Origin: UMGS1279 sp045536815
GTDB lineage: Bacteria; Bacillota; Clostridia; Oscillospirales; Acutalibacteraceae
Direction of reading: 5' to 3'
DNA: 39,271 nucleotides
NCBI GenBank assembly: GCA_045536815.1
Contig: JAZSOH010000033.1
Span: forward strand, 1 to 39,271
The translations under genes and the position numbers were made by a program. Below, piece after piece: positions 1 through 6,926 of the stretch. The notes beneath the pieces are model-generated. The model saw only the letters and a program-made list of their open reading frames with translations, was not told where the DNA came from and made no database searches. Within the stretch, counting starts at the first letter, position 1. Every line of letters begins with the position of its first letter.

Positions 1-5
1 TTTGC

Positions 6-112
6 CCTTACAAAAAGAGAAATTTTTGTTTCGCCTAAGCCGCGAAGCGCCGTTATCCTAACGGATTACAAGCGACAAGGCAACGGCAAACGGAAATTTA
101 ACTTTTGTAAGG
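6..112. repeat. Imperfect inverted-repeat (MITE-like) element next to a tRNA 3' end
   Basis: The perfect 10-bp ends CCTTACAAAA (6-15) and TTTTGTAAGG (103-112) are reverse complements, and the similarity continues imperfectly inward for about 20 more bases (AAATTT and GCC/GGC blocks). The centre holds a 6-bp hairpin, CCGTTA-TCC-TAACGG (50-64). The element therefore folds into a long rod. It stops 4 bases before the T-arm of a tRNA 3' end, so it may be a small non-autonomous insertion or a recombination product at a tRNA. It has no coding capacity. The window edge hides what lies to the left. Confidence 0.55.
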
Positions 113-116
113 TATG

Positions 117-141
117 ACAGGTTCAAGTCCTGTCACACTAA
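117..141 (+). pseudogene. tRNA 3' end (T-arm plus acceptor strand) without a visible 5' half
   Basis: ACAGG-TTCAAGT-CCTGT makes a perfect 5-bp T-stem with a canonical 7-base T-loop. It is followed by a 7-base acceptor strand CACACTA and a discriminator A, with no encoded CCA. The partner acceptor strand TAGTGTG is not present in the 116 bases upstream, and no D-arm or anticodon arm can be folded there because the inverted-repeat element occupies that space. It is either a tRNA remnant or a tRNA split by the element with its 5' half outside the window. The amino acid cannot be assigned. Confidence 0.55.
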
Positions 142-149
142 ATAAAAAA

Positions 150-173
150 GACCGCACCTATAGTGGTACGGTC
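150..173 (-). terminator. Stem-loop with a T-run only in the leftward direction
   Basis: GACCG (150-154) pairs with CGGTC (169-173), and ACC with GGT inside after one mismatch. The leftward transcript would end in six U residues (A-run 144-149 on the plus strand). The rightward transcript is followed by A residues instead. It thus resembles an intrinsic terminator for leftward transcription, although it directly follows the plus-strand tRNA end. From 181 to 367 there is only AT-rich DNA and a short interrupted inverted repeat (TGACA 193-197, TGTCA 224-228). No clear sigma-E promoter for spoIVA could be assigned. Confidence 0.45.
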
Positions 174-367
174 AAAAAAATACCTATAAATTTGACAGTA
201 CCTTTCAATCAGAATTAACTTTATGTCAGGTATGTATATATTATAACATTTATAAATCTGATTGTCAACGGTGCGAACCATAATTAAAAATTTTTGTATA
301 GCAGACATAAGTTTTTTTAAAAAAACATATCATTAAAAAAAAGGCAGGTAGATTTGGAGGAAGAGTA

Positions 368-1846
368 ATGACAAACACCAGCATATATAAAGATATTTCG
401 GCACGTACCGACGGTTCAATTTTTATAGGGGTTGTTGGCCCCGTTCGTACAGGAAAGTCTACATTCATTAAGCGCTTTATGGACACACTGGTTTTGCCTA
501 ATATTGTGGGTGAATATAAAAAAGAACGTGCTAATGATGAAATGCCGCAGTCTTCATCGGGTAGAACCATTATGACAACCGAGCCAAAATTCATCCCCGA
601 AACTGCCGCGAAAATAAGGCTTTCTGATACGGCAGAGTTTTCGGTGCGCCTTATTGACTGCGTTGGATATATTGTTCCAAGCTCTTTAGGATATATAGAG
701 GGCGACCAACCAAGAATGGTCAAAACTCCGTGGTATGATGAGGAAATTCCATTTAATATGGCGGCTGAGCTGGGCACTAAAAAGGTAATAACAGAGCATT
801 CTACAATAGGGCTTGTTGTAACAACCGACGGTAGTATCAGCGACATTCCCAGAGAGGAATATGCCGAGGCAGAAGAAAGGGTTATATCAGAACTTAAAGA
901 GATAAACAAACCCTTTGTTGTTTTACTTAACTGCATTTATCCAAGCTCTGAGAATTCTATAAAACTAGCTAAGCAGTTAAGTAAAAAATATGAGGTTCCT
1001 GTTATCCCCGTTAACTGTATTGAGCTGGATGAAAATGATATTTCAGAAATAATTAAACGAGTGCTTTTTGAGTTTCCTGTTAAGCAGATAGAGATAAAAT
1101 TACCTGCTTGGGTTGAATCACTTCCGTTTGAGCATAGCTTGAAGCAAAATTTAATTTCAGTGGTAAGGGAAAATACCCAAAAGGTACACTGCATACGACA
1201 GGTTGAGTACCTAACCTCTGCCCTTAAAGATAGCGATGCAGTAGAAACCTGTATTATAAAAAGGGTCGAACTTGGAAGTGGCAAGGCGGAAATTTATACA
1301 GATTATAATAGAAGCATATTCTTCCAAATTGTTTCTGAGGCTTCGGGAATAAAACTGGAAAACGACCGAGAGCTTTTAAAAGAACTGCAAAATCTTTGTC
1401 AGGTTAAAAAAGAGTATATGAGGATTAAAGATGCTCTTGACCAGGTCGAAGCAACAGGTTATGGAATAGTTATGCCTTCAATAGATCAACTCACCCTGGA
1501 AGAACCTGAAATTATGCGTCAGGGTGGCAGATATGGTGTTAGACTAAAGGCTTCGGCTCCCTCGCTTCACATTATGAAAGCAAATATCAACACCGAGGTA
1601 ACGCCTATTGTCGGCTCTGAGCAGCAAAGCGAAGATTTGGTTATGTATCTTCTTAAAGAATTCGAAGAAAATCCGCTACAAATTTGGGATTCAAATATAT
1701 TTGGTAAAAGCCTTCACGAGCTTGTTAACGAGGGACTTCACACAAAACTTGCGCGTATGCCAAGCGATGCGAGAATGAGAATGCAAGAAACGATAGAAAG
1801 AGTAATAAATGAAGGCTGTAGTGGACTTATTTGTATTATTTTATAA
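368..1846 (+). CDS. spoIVA: Stage IV sporulation protein A, spore coat assembly ATPase
   Basis: SpoIVA is the ATPase that polymerises on the mother-cell face of the forespore membrane and forms the basement layer of the spore coat. The 492-residue length equals that of the Bacillus subtilis protein. The N-terminal nucleotide-binding region shows GVVGPVRTGKSTF, a Walker A motif at about residues 22-34. The C-terminus ends in GCSGLICIIL, the hydrophobic tail that ends family members. The start is fixed by GGAGGAAGAG just upstream of the ATG. It stands alone, converging on metA with a shared terminator. Expression under sigma-E in the mother cell is expected from the family, but no sigma-E promoter is evident here. 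Presence of this gene marks an endospore former. Identification is very secure. Confidence 0.97.
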   Translation: MTNTSIYKDISARTDGSIFIGVVGPVRTGKSTFIKRFMDTLVLPNIVGEYKKERANDEMPQSSSGRTIMTTEPKFIPETAAKIRLSDTAEFSVRLIDCVGYIVPSSLGYIEGDQPRMVKTPWYDEEIPFNMAAELGTKKVITEHSTIGLVVTTDGSISDIPREEYAEAEERVISELKEINKPFVVLLNCIYPSSENSIKLAKQLSKKYEVPVIPVNCIELDENDISEIIKRVLFEFPVKQIEIKLPAWVESLPFEHSLKQNLISVVRENTQKVHCIRQVEYLTSALKDSDAVETCIIKRVELGSGKAEIYTDYNRSIFFQIVSEASGIKLENDRELLKELQNLCQVKKEYMRIKDALDQVEATGYGIVMPSIDQLTLEEPEIMRQGGRYGVRLKASAPSLHIMKANINTEVTPIVGSEQQSEDLVMYLLKEFEENPLQIWDSNIFGKSLHELVNEGLHTKLARMPSDARMRMQETIERVINEGCSGLICIIL

Positions 1847-1852
1847 AACACG

Positions 1853-1878
1853 AAACCCCGCCATTTTTGGCGGGGTTT
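1853..1878. terminator. Bidirectional terminator between spoIVA and metA
   Basis: A perfect 10-bp stem, AAACCCCGCC (1853-1862) with GGCGGGGTTT (1869-1878), closes an ATTTTT loop. It lies 6 bases after the spoIVA stop and 6 bases before the metA stop, so it serves both convergent genes. Confidence 0.9.
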
Positions 1879-1884
1879 AAATTT

Positions 1885-2814
1885 TTATTTTGTTTCGAAT
1901 TTTTCCATTTTGTTAAGGTCGTAGGGTGTTGCCTGATATACAAAATAGTTAAGCCAGTTAGAATAAAGAAGATTAGCGCCCGAACGCCAACTGCAAATAG
2001 GCTCTTTGGTATCATCATCGTCGGGGAAATAATTTTCGGGAACACTAATGGGAAGTCCGGCATCCTTATCGCGCCTATATTCTTTGTTTAGTGTATCGGC
2101 ATCATATTCAGAATGGCCTGTGATAAATATTTGTCTGCCACCATCGGTTGAAAATGCATATACACCAGCTTTTTCACTTTCCGAAAGAATTTTAAGACCG
2201 GGCACCTTCTGGAGCTCTTCTTTTTCTATCGAAGTATGTCTGGAATGGGGAACCAAAAAGTCATCATCAAAGCCCCTAAATAAAATTGAATTTTTGTGGA
2301 CAACCTTATGGTGAAAAACGCCGAAAAGCTTTTCTTTAAGGGGGATTTTATTTACGCCGTAGTGGTAATAAGCGGCGGCTTGTGCAGCCCAACAAATGTG
2401 GAAGGTACTGTAAACATGTGTTTTAGTCCACTCCATAATATCGCAAAGCTCATCCCAATATGCAACCTTTTCAAAAGGCATTTGCTCAACGGGGGCACCG
2501 GTGATTATCATACCATCATAAAAGTTTTCCTTAACCTCGCTAAAGCTTTTATAAAAGGCAAGCATATGCTCTCTTGCAGTATTTTTAGGTACTCTATCAA
2601 CCGCCAAAAGCTCCATTTCAATTTGAAGAGGAGTATTGCCCAAAAGCCTTGCAAGTTGTGTTTCGGTTGCTATTTTTGTGGGCATAAGATTCAAAATTAA
2701 AATTCTAAGAGGGCGTATATCCTGAGTATCTGCCCTTTGGTTTGTTATAACAAAAATATTCTCGTTTTGCAGAGTTTGTGTGGCCGGTAAATTTTCCGGA
2801 ATTTTAATAGGCAT
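1885..2814 (-). CDS. metA: Homoserine O-acyltransferase MetA, predicted acetyl-CoA type
   Basis: MetA activates the gamma-hydroxyl of homoserine for methionine synthesis. The 309-residue protein begins MPIKIPENLPA and carries the full MetA signature: the cysteine nucleophile in FHICWAAQA (Cys141), the catalytic ITGHSEYD block with His and Glu, and the C-terminal WRSGANLLYSNWLNYFVYQ segment. The residue that sets acyl donor choice in this family (Gly111 in the E. coli succinyl enzyme, Glu111 in Bacillus acetyl enzymes) is Glu110 here, within ITGAPVEQMPF. O-acetylhomoserine is therefore the likely product, despite the usual succinyltransferase name. It lies 2 bases after cysK in the same leftward operon, linking cysteine and methionine synthesis. 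No SAM riboswitch is visible upstream of the operon. Confidence 0.95.
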   Translation of the reverse strand: MPIKIPENLPATQTLQNENIFVITNQRADTQDIRPLRILILNLMPTKIATETQLARLLGNTPLQIEMELLAVDRVPKNTAREHMLAFYKSFSEVKENFYDGMIITGAPVEQMPFEKVAYWDELCDIMEWTKTHVYSTFHICWAAQAAAYYHYGVNKIPLKEKLFGVFHHKVVHKNSILFRGFDDDFLVPHSRHTSIEKEELQKVPGLKILSESEKAGVYAFSTDGGRQIFITGHSEYDADTLNKEYRRDKDAGLPISVPENYFPDDDDTKEPICSWRSGANLLYSNWLNYFVYQATPYDLNKMEKFETK

Positions 2815-2816
2815 TT

Positions 2817-3755
2817 TTAGTCCTCATTTCTAAACATAGGTGTTGAAAGATATCTTTCACCCGTATCGGGTAAAAGTGTAACAATGGTTTTGCCGCTGTT
2901 TTCAGGTTTTTGAGCTAGCTTTGTTGCTGCAAAAAGTGCAGCACCGCTTGAGATACCAACCAAAATACCTTCGCTAAGGCCCATTTCTTTTCCAAAGAGC
3001 ATAGCCTCTTCAGTTTTAACTGTTATAATCTCATCATAAATTTCGGTGTCTAAAATCTTAGGTATAAAACCTGCACCAATTCCTTGAAGGCCGTGCGCCC
3101 CCGCAGTACCGCCTGATAGAACGGGGCTATCGAACGGCTCAACCGCAACGATTTTTATATTAGGATTTTTATCTTTTAAATATTTGCCAACGCCCGTAAT
3201 GGTACCGCCTGTACCAACACCCGCAACAAAAATATCTATTTTGCCGTTTGTATCTTCCCAAATTTCGGGGCCGGTAGTTTCAAAATGCGCTTTTGTGTTA
3301 TCGGGATTATCAAATTGGGACATTATAAAACTGTTTGGGTGTTTTTCTTTAAGCTCGTTTGCAAGGGCGATAGCACCCGACATACCTAGTTTGCCGTCGC
3401 TAAGCTTTAGCTCGGCACCATAAGCTTTTATAAGCGCCATTCTTTCTTTTGACATTGTGTCGGGCATAACTATAATAACTTTATAACCCTTTGCGGTGCC
3501 GATACTTGCAAGACCAATACCGGTATTGCCCGAGGTTGGCTCAATGATAACGGTGTCTTTATTTATTTTTCCACTTTTTTCCGCCTCAATAAGCATTGAC
3601 AAAGCAACCCTATCTTTAGCAGAGCCGGCCGGATTAAAATACTCAAGCTTGGCAAGAAGCCTAGCTGAAAGAGAAAACTTTTTTTCAATATTGTTAAGTC
3701 GCATTATTGGGGTAGAGCCAACAAGCTCAGCAATATTTTCGTATATTTTAGACAT
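2817..3755 (-). CDS. cysK: Cysteine synthase A (O-acetylserine sulfhydrylase)
   Basis: CysK is a PLP enzyme that makes cysteine from O-acetylserine and sulfide. The 312-residue length is typical. The PLP lysine lies in FNPAGSAKDRVA (about residue 47), the substrate loop is PTSGNTGIGLA (about 73-83), and the glycine-rich phosphate-binding turn is GVGTGGTITG (about 180-189). The C-terminal PDTGERYLST is also diagnostic. The start ATG has GAGGTGAT upstream and a consensus promoter 49 bases away. It is the first gene of a cysK-metA operon. The roughly 45-nt leader is too short for a T-box or SAM riboswitch. A cystathionine beta-synthase is an alternative family member, but length and motifs favour CysK. 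Confidence 0.95.
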   Translation of the reverse strand: MSKIYENIAELVGSTPIMRLNNIEKKFSLSARLLAKLEYFNPAGSAKDRVALSMLIEAEKSGKINKDTVIIEPTSGNTGIGLASIGTAKGYKVIIVMPDTMSKERMALIKAYGAELKLSDGKLGMSGAIALANELKEKHPNSFIMSQFDNPDNTKAHFETTGPEIWEDTNGKIDIFVAGVGTGGTITGVGKYLKDKNPNIKIVAVEPFDSPVLSGGTAGAHGLQGIGAGFIPKILDTEIYDEIITVKTEEAMLFGKEMGLSEGILVGISSGAALFAATKLAQKPENSGKTIVTLLPDTGERYLSTPMFRNED

Positions 3756-3803
3756 GTTATCACCTCGAATTTTTACAAAAAAATATATTTAAACATTTAA
3801 TTT

Positions 3804-3832
3804 ATTATACCTCTATTACGCTTTGTTGTCAA
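3804..3832 (-). promoter_or_regulatory. Sigma-A promoter of cysK-metA
   Basis: On the minus strand TTGACA (3832-3827) and TATAAT (3809-3804) are separated by exactly 17 bases. Both hexamers match consensus. Transcription would start near 3797, giving a leader of about 42 bases before cysK. Confidence 0.85.
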
Positions 3833-3865
3833 CCAATAAAGGACTACAAAAAATTGCTAAAACCC

Positions 3866-3894
3866 TTGAAAAATGGTTAAAGTTGGATTATAAT
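3866..3894 (+). promoter_or_regulatory. Sigma-A promoter of birA-nadE operon
   Basis: TTGAAA (3866-3871) and TATAAT (3889-3894) have a 17-base spacer and lie about 28 bases before the birA start. The promoter diverges from the cysK promoter 34 bases away. Confidence 0.8.
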
Positions 3895-3922
3895 TATATA
3901 AAACAACACAAAGGAGTTTTTT

Positions 3923-4714
3923 ATGAGCGAAATAAAAGATTTTTCTTATAAAAAAATTTTTCATAAAAATTTTGAGATACTAACCTTTGATGTTTTAGAG
4001 TCGACAAATAAAACCGCTAAAGAACTTGCTTTAAAGGACACAAAAGAGGGGACAACCATTCTTGCTTTTAGTCAGACAAAAGGCAGGGGGAGAGAGGACA
4101 GAAGATTTTTTTCTCCCGATAAAAGCGGTATTTATTTTAGTATAATTTTAAGACCAAATCTCTCGCCCGAAAAGTCGGTTTTAATTACATCGGCGGCGGC
4201 GGTTGCGGTCTCAAGAGCTATTGAAAAACTAACCCCAAGCAAAGCCGATATCAAATGGGTTAACGATGTTTTCGTTGGCGGTAAAAAGGTGGCCGGTATA
4301 CTTACCGAAAGCGTTTTTTCGGGTAGCGGTAATAAAAACTTTTATTCGGTTTTGGGCATTGGAATAAACCTTACAGTACCTAAAGGTGATTTCCCAAAAG
4401 AAATTCAAAATATTGCGGGCGCAATTTTAGATAGTGATGCAAAAGATTTGCGACTGCCAATGGTTAAGGCCGTTATAGACGAATTTTTTGCCATATATGA
4501 AAATCTTGAAACTTCAAATTATTTGGAAGAATATAAAAAAAGGCTTATTTTACTTGGCAAAGAGATATCCTTTAAAAAAGAGGGGAAAACCTTTTTTGCA
4601 GAGGTTTTAGATATTGATGAAAACTGTTCTTTGGTTGTTAAACTAAAGAAAGGCGAGATAATAAAACTTTCAAGCGGAGAGGTGAGCCTTGAAAGTAAAA
4701 ACTTTACGTGTTAG
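3923..4714 (+). CDS. birA: Biotin--[acetyl-CoA-carboxylase] ligase, lacking the repressor domain
   Basis: BirA makes biotinyl-5'-AMP and transfers biotin to the carrier lysine of biotin-dependent carboxylases. The 263-residue protein has only the catalytic and C-terminal domains: STNKTAKELA (about 29-38), the biotinyl-AMP loop GRGREDRRFFSP (about 58-69), KWVNDV with the catalytic lysine (about 110-115), GKKVAGILTE and GIGINL, then an SH3-like C-terminal domain ending around LSSGEVSL. The N-terminal helix-turn-helix of bifunctional BirA is absent, so this monofunctional form is unlikely to repress transcription. The start is set by AAAGGAG. nadE follows within 26 bases, suggesting one transcript for cofactor genes. 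Confidence 0.93.
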   Translation: MSEIKDFSYKKIFHKNFEILTFDVLESTNKTAKELALKDTKEGTTILAFSQTKGRGREDRRFFSPDKSGIYFSIILRPNLSPEKSVLITSAAAVAVSRAIEKLTPSKADIKWVNDVFVGGKKVAGILTESVFSGSGNKNFYSVLGIGINLTVPKGDFPKEIQNIAGAILDSDAKDLRLPMVKAVIDEFFAIYENLETSNYLEEYKKRLILLGKEISFKKEGKTFFAEVLDIDENCSLVVKLKKGEIIKLSSGEVSLESKNFTC

Positions 4715-4740
4715 ACTAGTTGTATAAAGGAGTAAACAAA

Positions 4741-5514
4741 ATGTATAATTTAGGCTATGAATTTAATACTGCCGATGCGGTAGAAAAATGCATTTCGTGG
4801 ATTAAAAACTTCTTTTTGGAAAACGGAAGGGACTGTAATGCAGTTATAGGTATTTCGGGTGGTAAGGACAGTTCGGTTGCCGCAGCACTTTGCGTTAAAG
4901 CACTTGGTAAAGAGCGTGTTATAGGCGTTTTAATGCCACAGGGTGAGCAGTTTGATATTGATTATTCCAAAGAACTTTGTGAGTTTTTAGGGATTGAAAA
5001 TTTCACACTGAATATTAAAGATGCGGTAGATGGGATTTATAGCGCTATAGGGGATAGCTTTGAAATTTTGCCTCAAACTAGATTTAATATTCCGCCGAGG
5101 GTTAGAATGACCTGCCTTTATGCCGTTGCTCAGTCAAAAAACGGCAGGGTTGTCAACACCTGCAATTTATCGGAAGACTGGGTTGGTTATTCTACCAGGT
5201 ATGGTGATTCTGTAGGCGATTTTAGTCCTCTTTCTCATTTTACTGTACAAGAGGTAAAGGCTATTGGAAGATTTTTAGGGCTTCCGGAAAAATTTATCGA
5301 AAAGCCCCCAATCGACGGACTTTGCGGTAAAACCGATGAGGATAATTTGGGCTTTACCTATAAAGAACTTGACGATTATATTCGTCTTGGTATTGAGCCA
5401 AAAGCGGAAACAAAGGAAAGAATTGACAGGCTTCATAAGATGAACCTTTTCAAACTTTCGTTTATGCCAACATTTAAATATTTTGAGGAGATAAAGAGAA
5501 ATGACAGTAAATAA
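4741..5514 (+). CDS. nadE: NAD(+) synthetase, ammonia-dependent type
   Basis: NadE amidates nicotinate adenine dinucleotide to NAD+ using ATP. The PP-loop ATP-pyrophosphatase motif GISGGKDSS (about residues 37-45) and the later TCNLSEDWVGYSTRYGDSVGDF block with PIDGLCGKTDEDNLGFTYKELD are typical of the NadE family. There is no N-terminal nitrilase domain, so free ammonia is the expected nitrogen source. The ATG at 4741 is chosen because AAAGGAG lies 8 bases upstream. An in-frame TTG at 4720 precedes that ribosome site and is rejected. The gene's 3' end overlaps the next gene by 14 bases, implying translational coupling. Confidence 0.94.
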   Translation: MYNLGYEFNTADAVEKCISWIKNFFLENGRDCNAVIGISGGKDSSVAAALCVKALGKERVIGVLMPQGEQFDIDYSKELCEFLGIENFTLNIKDAVDGIYSAIGDSFEILPQTRFNIPPRVRMTCLYAVAQSKNGRVVNTCNLSEDWVGYSTRYGDSVGDFSPLSHFTVQEVKAIGRFLGLPEKFIEKPPIDGLCGKTDEDNLGFTYKELDDYIRLGIEPKAETKERIDRLHKMNLFKLSFMPTFKYFEEIKRNDSK

Positions 5515-6007
5515 GACCCACAAACTAACAATATCAGCAATTTTTGCTGCAATAATTTTCGTTGCCACATATTTTGTAAAAGTCCCGACCCCAATGGTGG
5601 GTGGGTACGTTAATCTGGGTGATGCCTTCGTTATACTTTCGGGAATAATTTTAGGTCCTGTAGGCGCCATACCTGCTGCACTTGGTTCAAGCCTTGCAGA
5701 CCTTTTAAGCGGTTACGCAATTTACATACCTGCAACCTTTATAATTAAAGGGCTTTCTGCCTTATTGATAGGTTTGATTTTTAAACGTGAAAAGGGAATC
5801 TTTTCAAAAATAACCCTTAAATGTATAATTTGCGGGTTAGTTTCCGCCTCACTTATAGTTGTTGGTTATCTTTTATTTGAACTTTTCATTTATGGTGCGG
5901 CGGCATTTATCAATGTACCGTTTAACGCTATTCAGGGTGCGTTTGGAATTATCGTTTCAACAGTTTTATTGCCTTTTGTTTTGAAAATTTTTAGAAAACT
6001 CAAGTAA
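5501..6007 (+). CDS. ECF transporter substrate-binding (S) component
   Basis: This 168-residue integral membrane protein has about five to six hydrophobic segments, beginning with a helix after TVNKTHKLTISAIFAAIIF. It carries motifs of the ECF S-component fold: VNLGDAFVILSGIILGPVGAIPAALGS-like content at about residues 36-62, then LADLLSGYAIYIPATFIIKG. S components bind a vitamin or its precursor and work with a shared EcfA/A'/T module, which is not in this window. The start overlaps the nadE stop by 14 bases. Coupling to nadE suggests niacin or another NAD precursor, while proximity to birA would allow biotin. The sequence lacks obvious BioY signatures. Substrate remains inferred, the family call is firm. 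Confidence 0.82.
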   Translation: MTVNKTHKLTISAIFAAIIFVATYFVKVPTPMVGGYVNLGDAFVILSGIILGPVGAIPAALGSSLADLLSGYAIYIPATFIIKGLSALLIGLIFKREKGIFSKITLKCIICGLVSASLIVVGYLLFELFIYGAAAFINVPFNAIQGAFGIIVSTVLLPFVLKIFRKLK

Positions 6008-6027
6008 AAGTTTACGGGGTGTAGTTT

Positions 6028-6873
6028 ATGCTTTGGGAAAATTTAAGGGAAGAAGAGTTTTTAGAGGCTATAGAAAAATCTAAGGGCCTTTGTATTTTAC
6101 CTGTTGGTTGCCTTGAAAAGCATGGTCAACACCTTCCCGTAGGTACCGATGTAATTCACATAACCGAAATTGCCAAGAAGGCTACCGAAGAGGAATATGC
6201 AGTTGTTTTTCCCACGATGTATTTTGGCGAAAAAACAGGGGCAGGGGAGTTTAAAGGCACTGTTATTTTCAGTCCTGAGCTTAGGCTTCAAATTTTAAAA
6301 GAAACCTGCAGTGAGATTTTTCGCAACGGATTTGATAAAATACTTATTTACAATGGCCACGGCGGTAATCAAGCTATGATATCATATTTTTCACGCGGTG
6401 TTTTATATGAAAAAAATGAATATTCAGTTTTTGATTATTCTTTAGGCTCGGACTTTGCTACTCCCAAAAAAATACTGAATGAGGGGTTTAAATACCTAAC
6501 CGCCGAGGACAGAAAGATTTTGCAGGGATATATAGCTGATAAAAAGCGATTTGGCCATGCAGATTTCATTGAAACAGGTTGGGTGTATGGGGTTAGGCCT
6601 GAAACGGTAAATCTTGAAAGATGGACCGCTGAAAGTAATGAATCTACACATAGATTTGACGCTTTTAATGAAAGAAAAATCAATACACCCTTCGCTTGGA
6701 TGGCAAATTTCCCCAATTCATTTGAGGGTGATATGCATGACGGCATGAACGAGAGAATTGCAAAAGCGATGGTCGATTATTCGGTTAAAAGGCTTTCGGA
6801 GGTTATTAAGTTTTTAAAAGAAGAAACAGTTTCAAATGAATATAAAGCCGAGTGGCTTTCAAAACAAAAATAA
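6028..6873 (+). CDS. Creatininase-family metal-dependent amidohydrolase (first copy)
   Basis: The 281-residue protein belongs to the creatininase/FAPy-deformylase/MftE family of cytosolic amidohydrolases that usually bind two divalent metals. Visible motifs are PVGCLEKHGQHLPVGTDV (about residues 25-42, Glu/His/Asp metal ligands), YNGHGGNQA (about 109-117) and GHADFIETGW (about 177-186), where the usual pattern is GHAGExETS. The segment around 200-225, rich in charged residues, is longer than in the second copy. It follows the ECF gene by 20 bases with GGGGTG as ribosome site and ends at a terminator, so it is probably the last gene of the birA operon. Substrate is unknown. Creatinine use is not implied. 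Confidence 0.85.
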   Translation: MLWENLREEEFLEAIEKSKGLCILPVGCLEKHGQHLPVGTDVIHITEIAKKATEEEYAVVFPTMYFGEKTGAGEFKGTVIFSPELRLQILKETCSEIFRNGFDKILIYNGHGGNQAMISYFSRGVLYEKNEYSVFDYSLGSDFATPKKILNEGFKYLTAEDRKILQGYIADKKRFGHADFIETGWVYGVRPETVNLERWTAESNESTHRFDAFNERKINTPFAWMANFPNSFEGDMHDGMNERIAKAMVDYSVKRLSEVIKFLKEETVSNEYKAEWLSKQK

Positions 6874-6879
6874 TAAAAA

Positions 6880-6909
6880 GGAGATAAGCAAAATGGACTG
6901 CTTATCTCC
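6880..6909. terminator. Terminator between creatininase gene and FGGY kinase gene
   Basis: GGAGATAAGCA (6880-6890) pairs perfectly with TGCTTATCTCC (6899-6909), followed by GTTTTT on the plus strand and preceded by AAAAA, so it can work in both directions for the two convergent genes. Confidence 0.88.
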
Positions 6910-6926
6910 GTTTTTAGTTTAACGTT

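Noticed and set aside
150..173. Terminator for the plus-strand tRNA end
   Set aside because: The plus-strand RNA would be followed by A residues. Only the leftward direction has a U-run.
265..936. Open frame antisense to spoIVA
   Set aside because: It mirrors the codon bias of the well-identified spoIVA frame and has no family features or ribosome site.
3756..3803. SAM riboswitch or T-box in front of cysK-metA
   Set aside because: The transcribed leader is only about 42 bases and has no terminator or T-box motif.
4720..4740. Upstream TTG start for nadE
   Set aside because: It lies before the AAAGGAG site that clearly serves the ATG at 4741.
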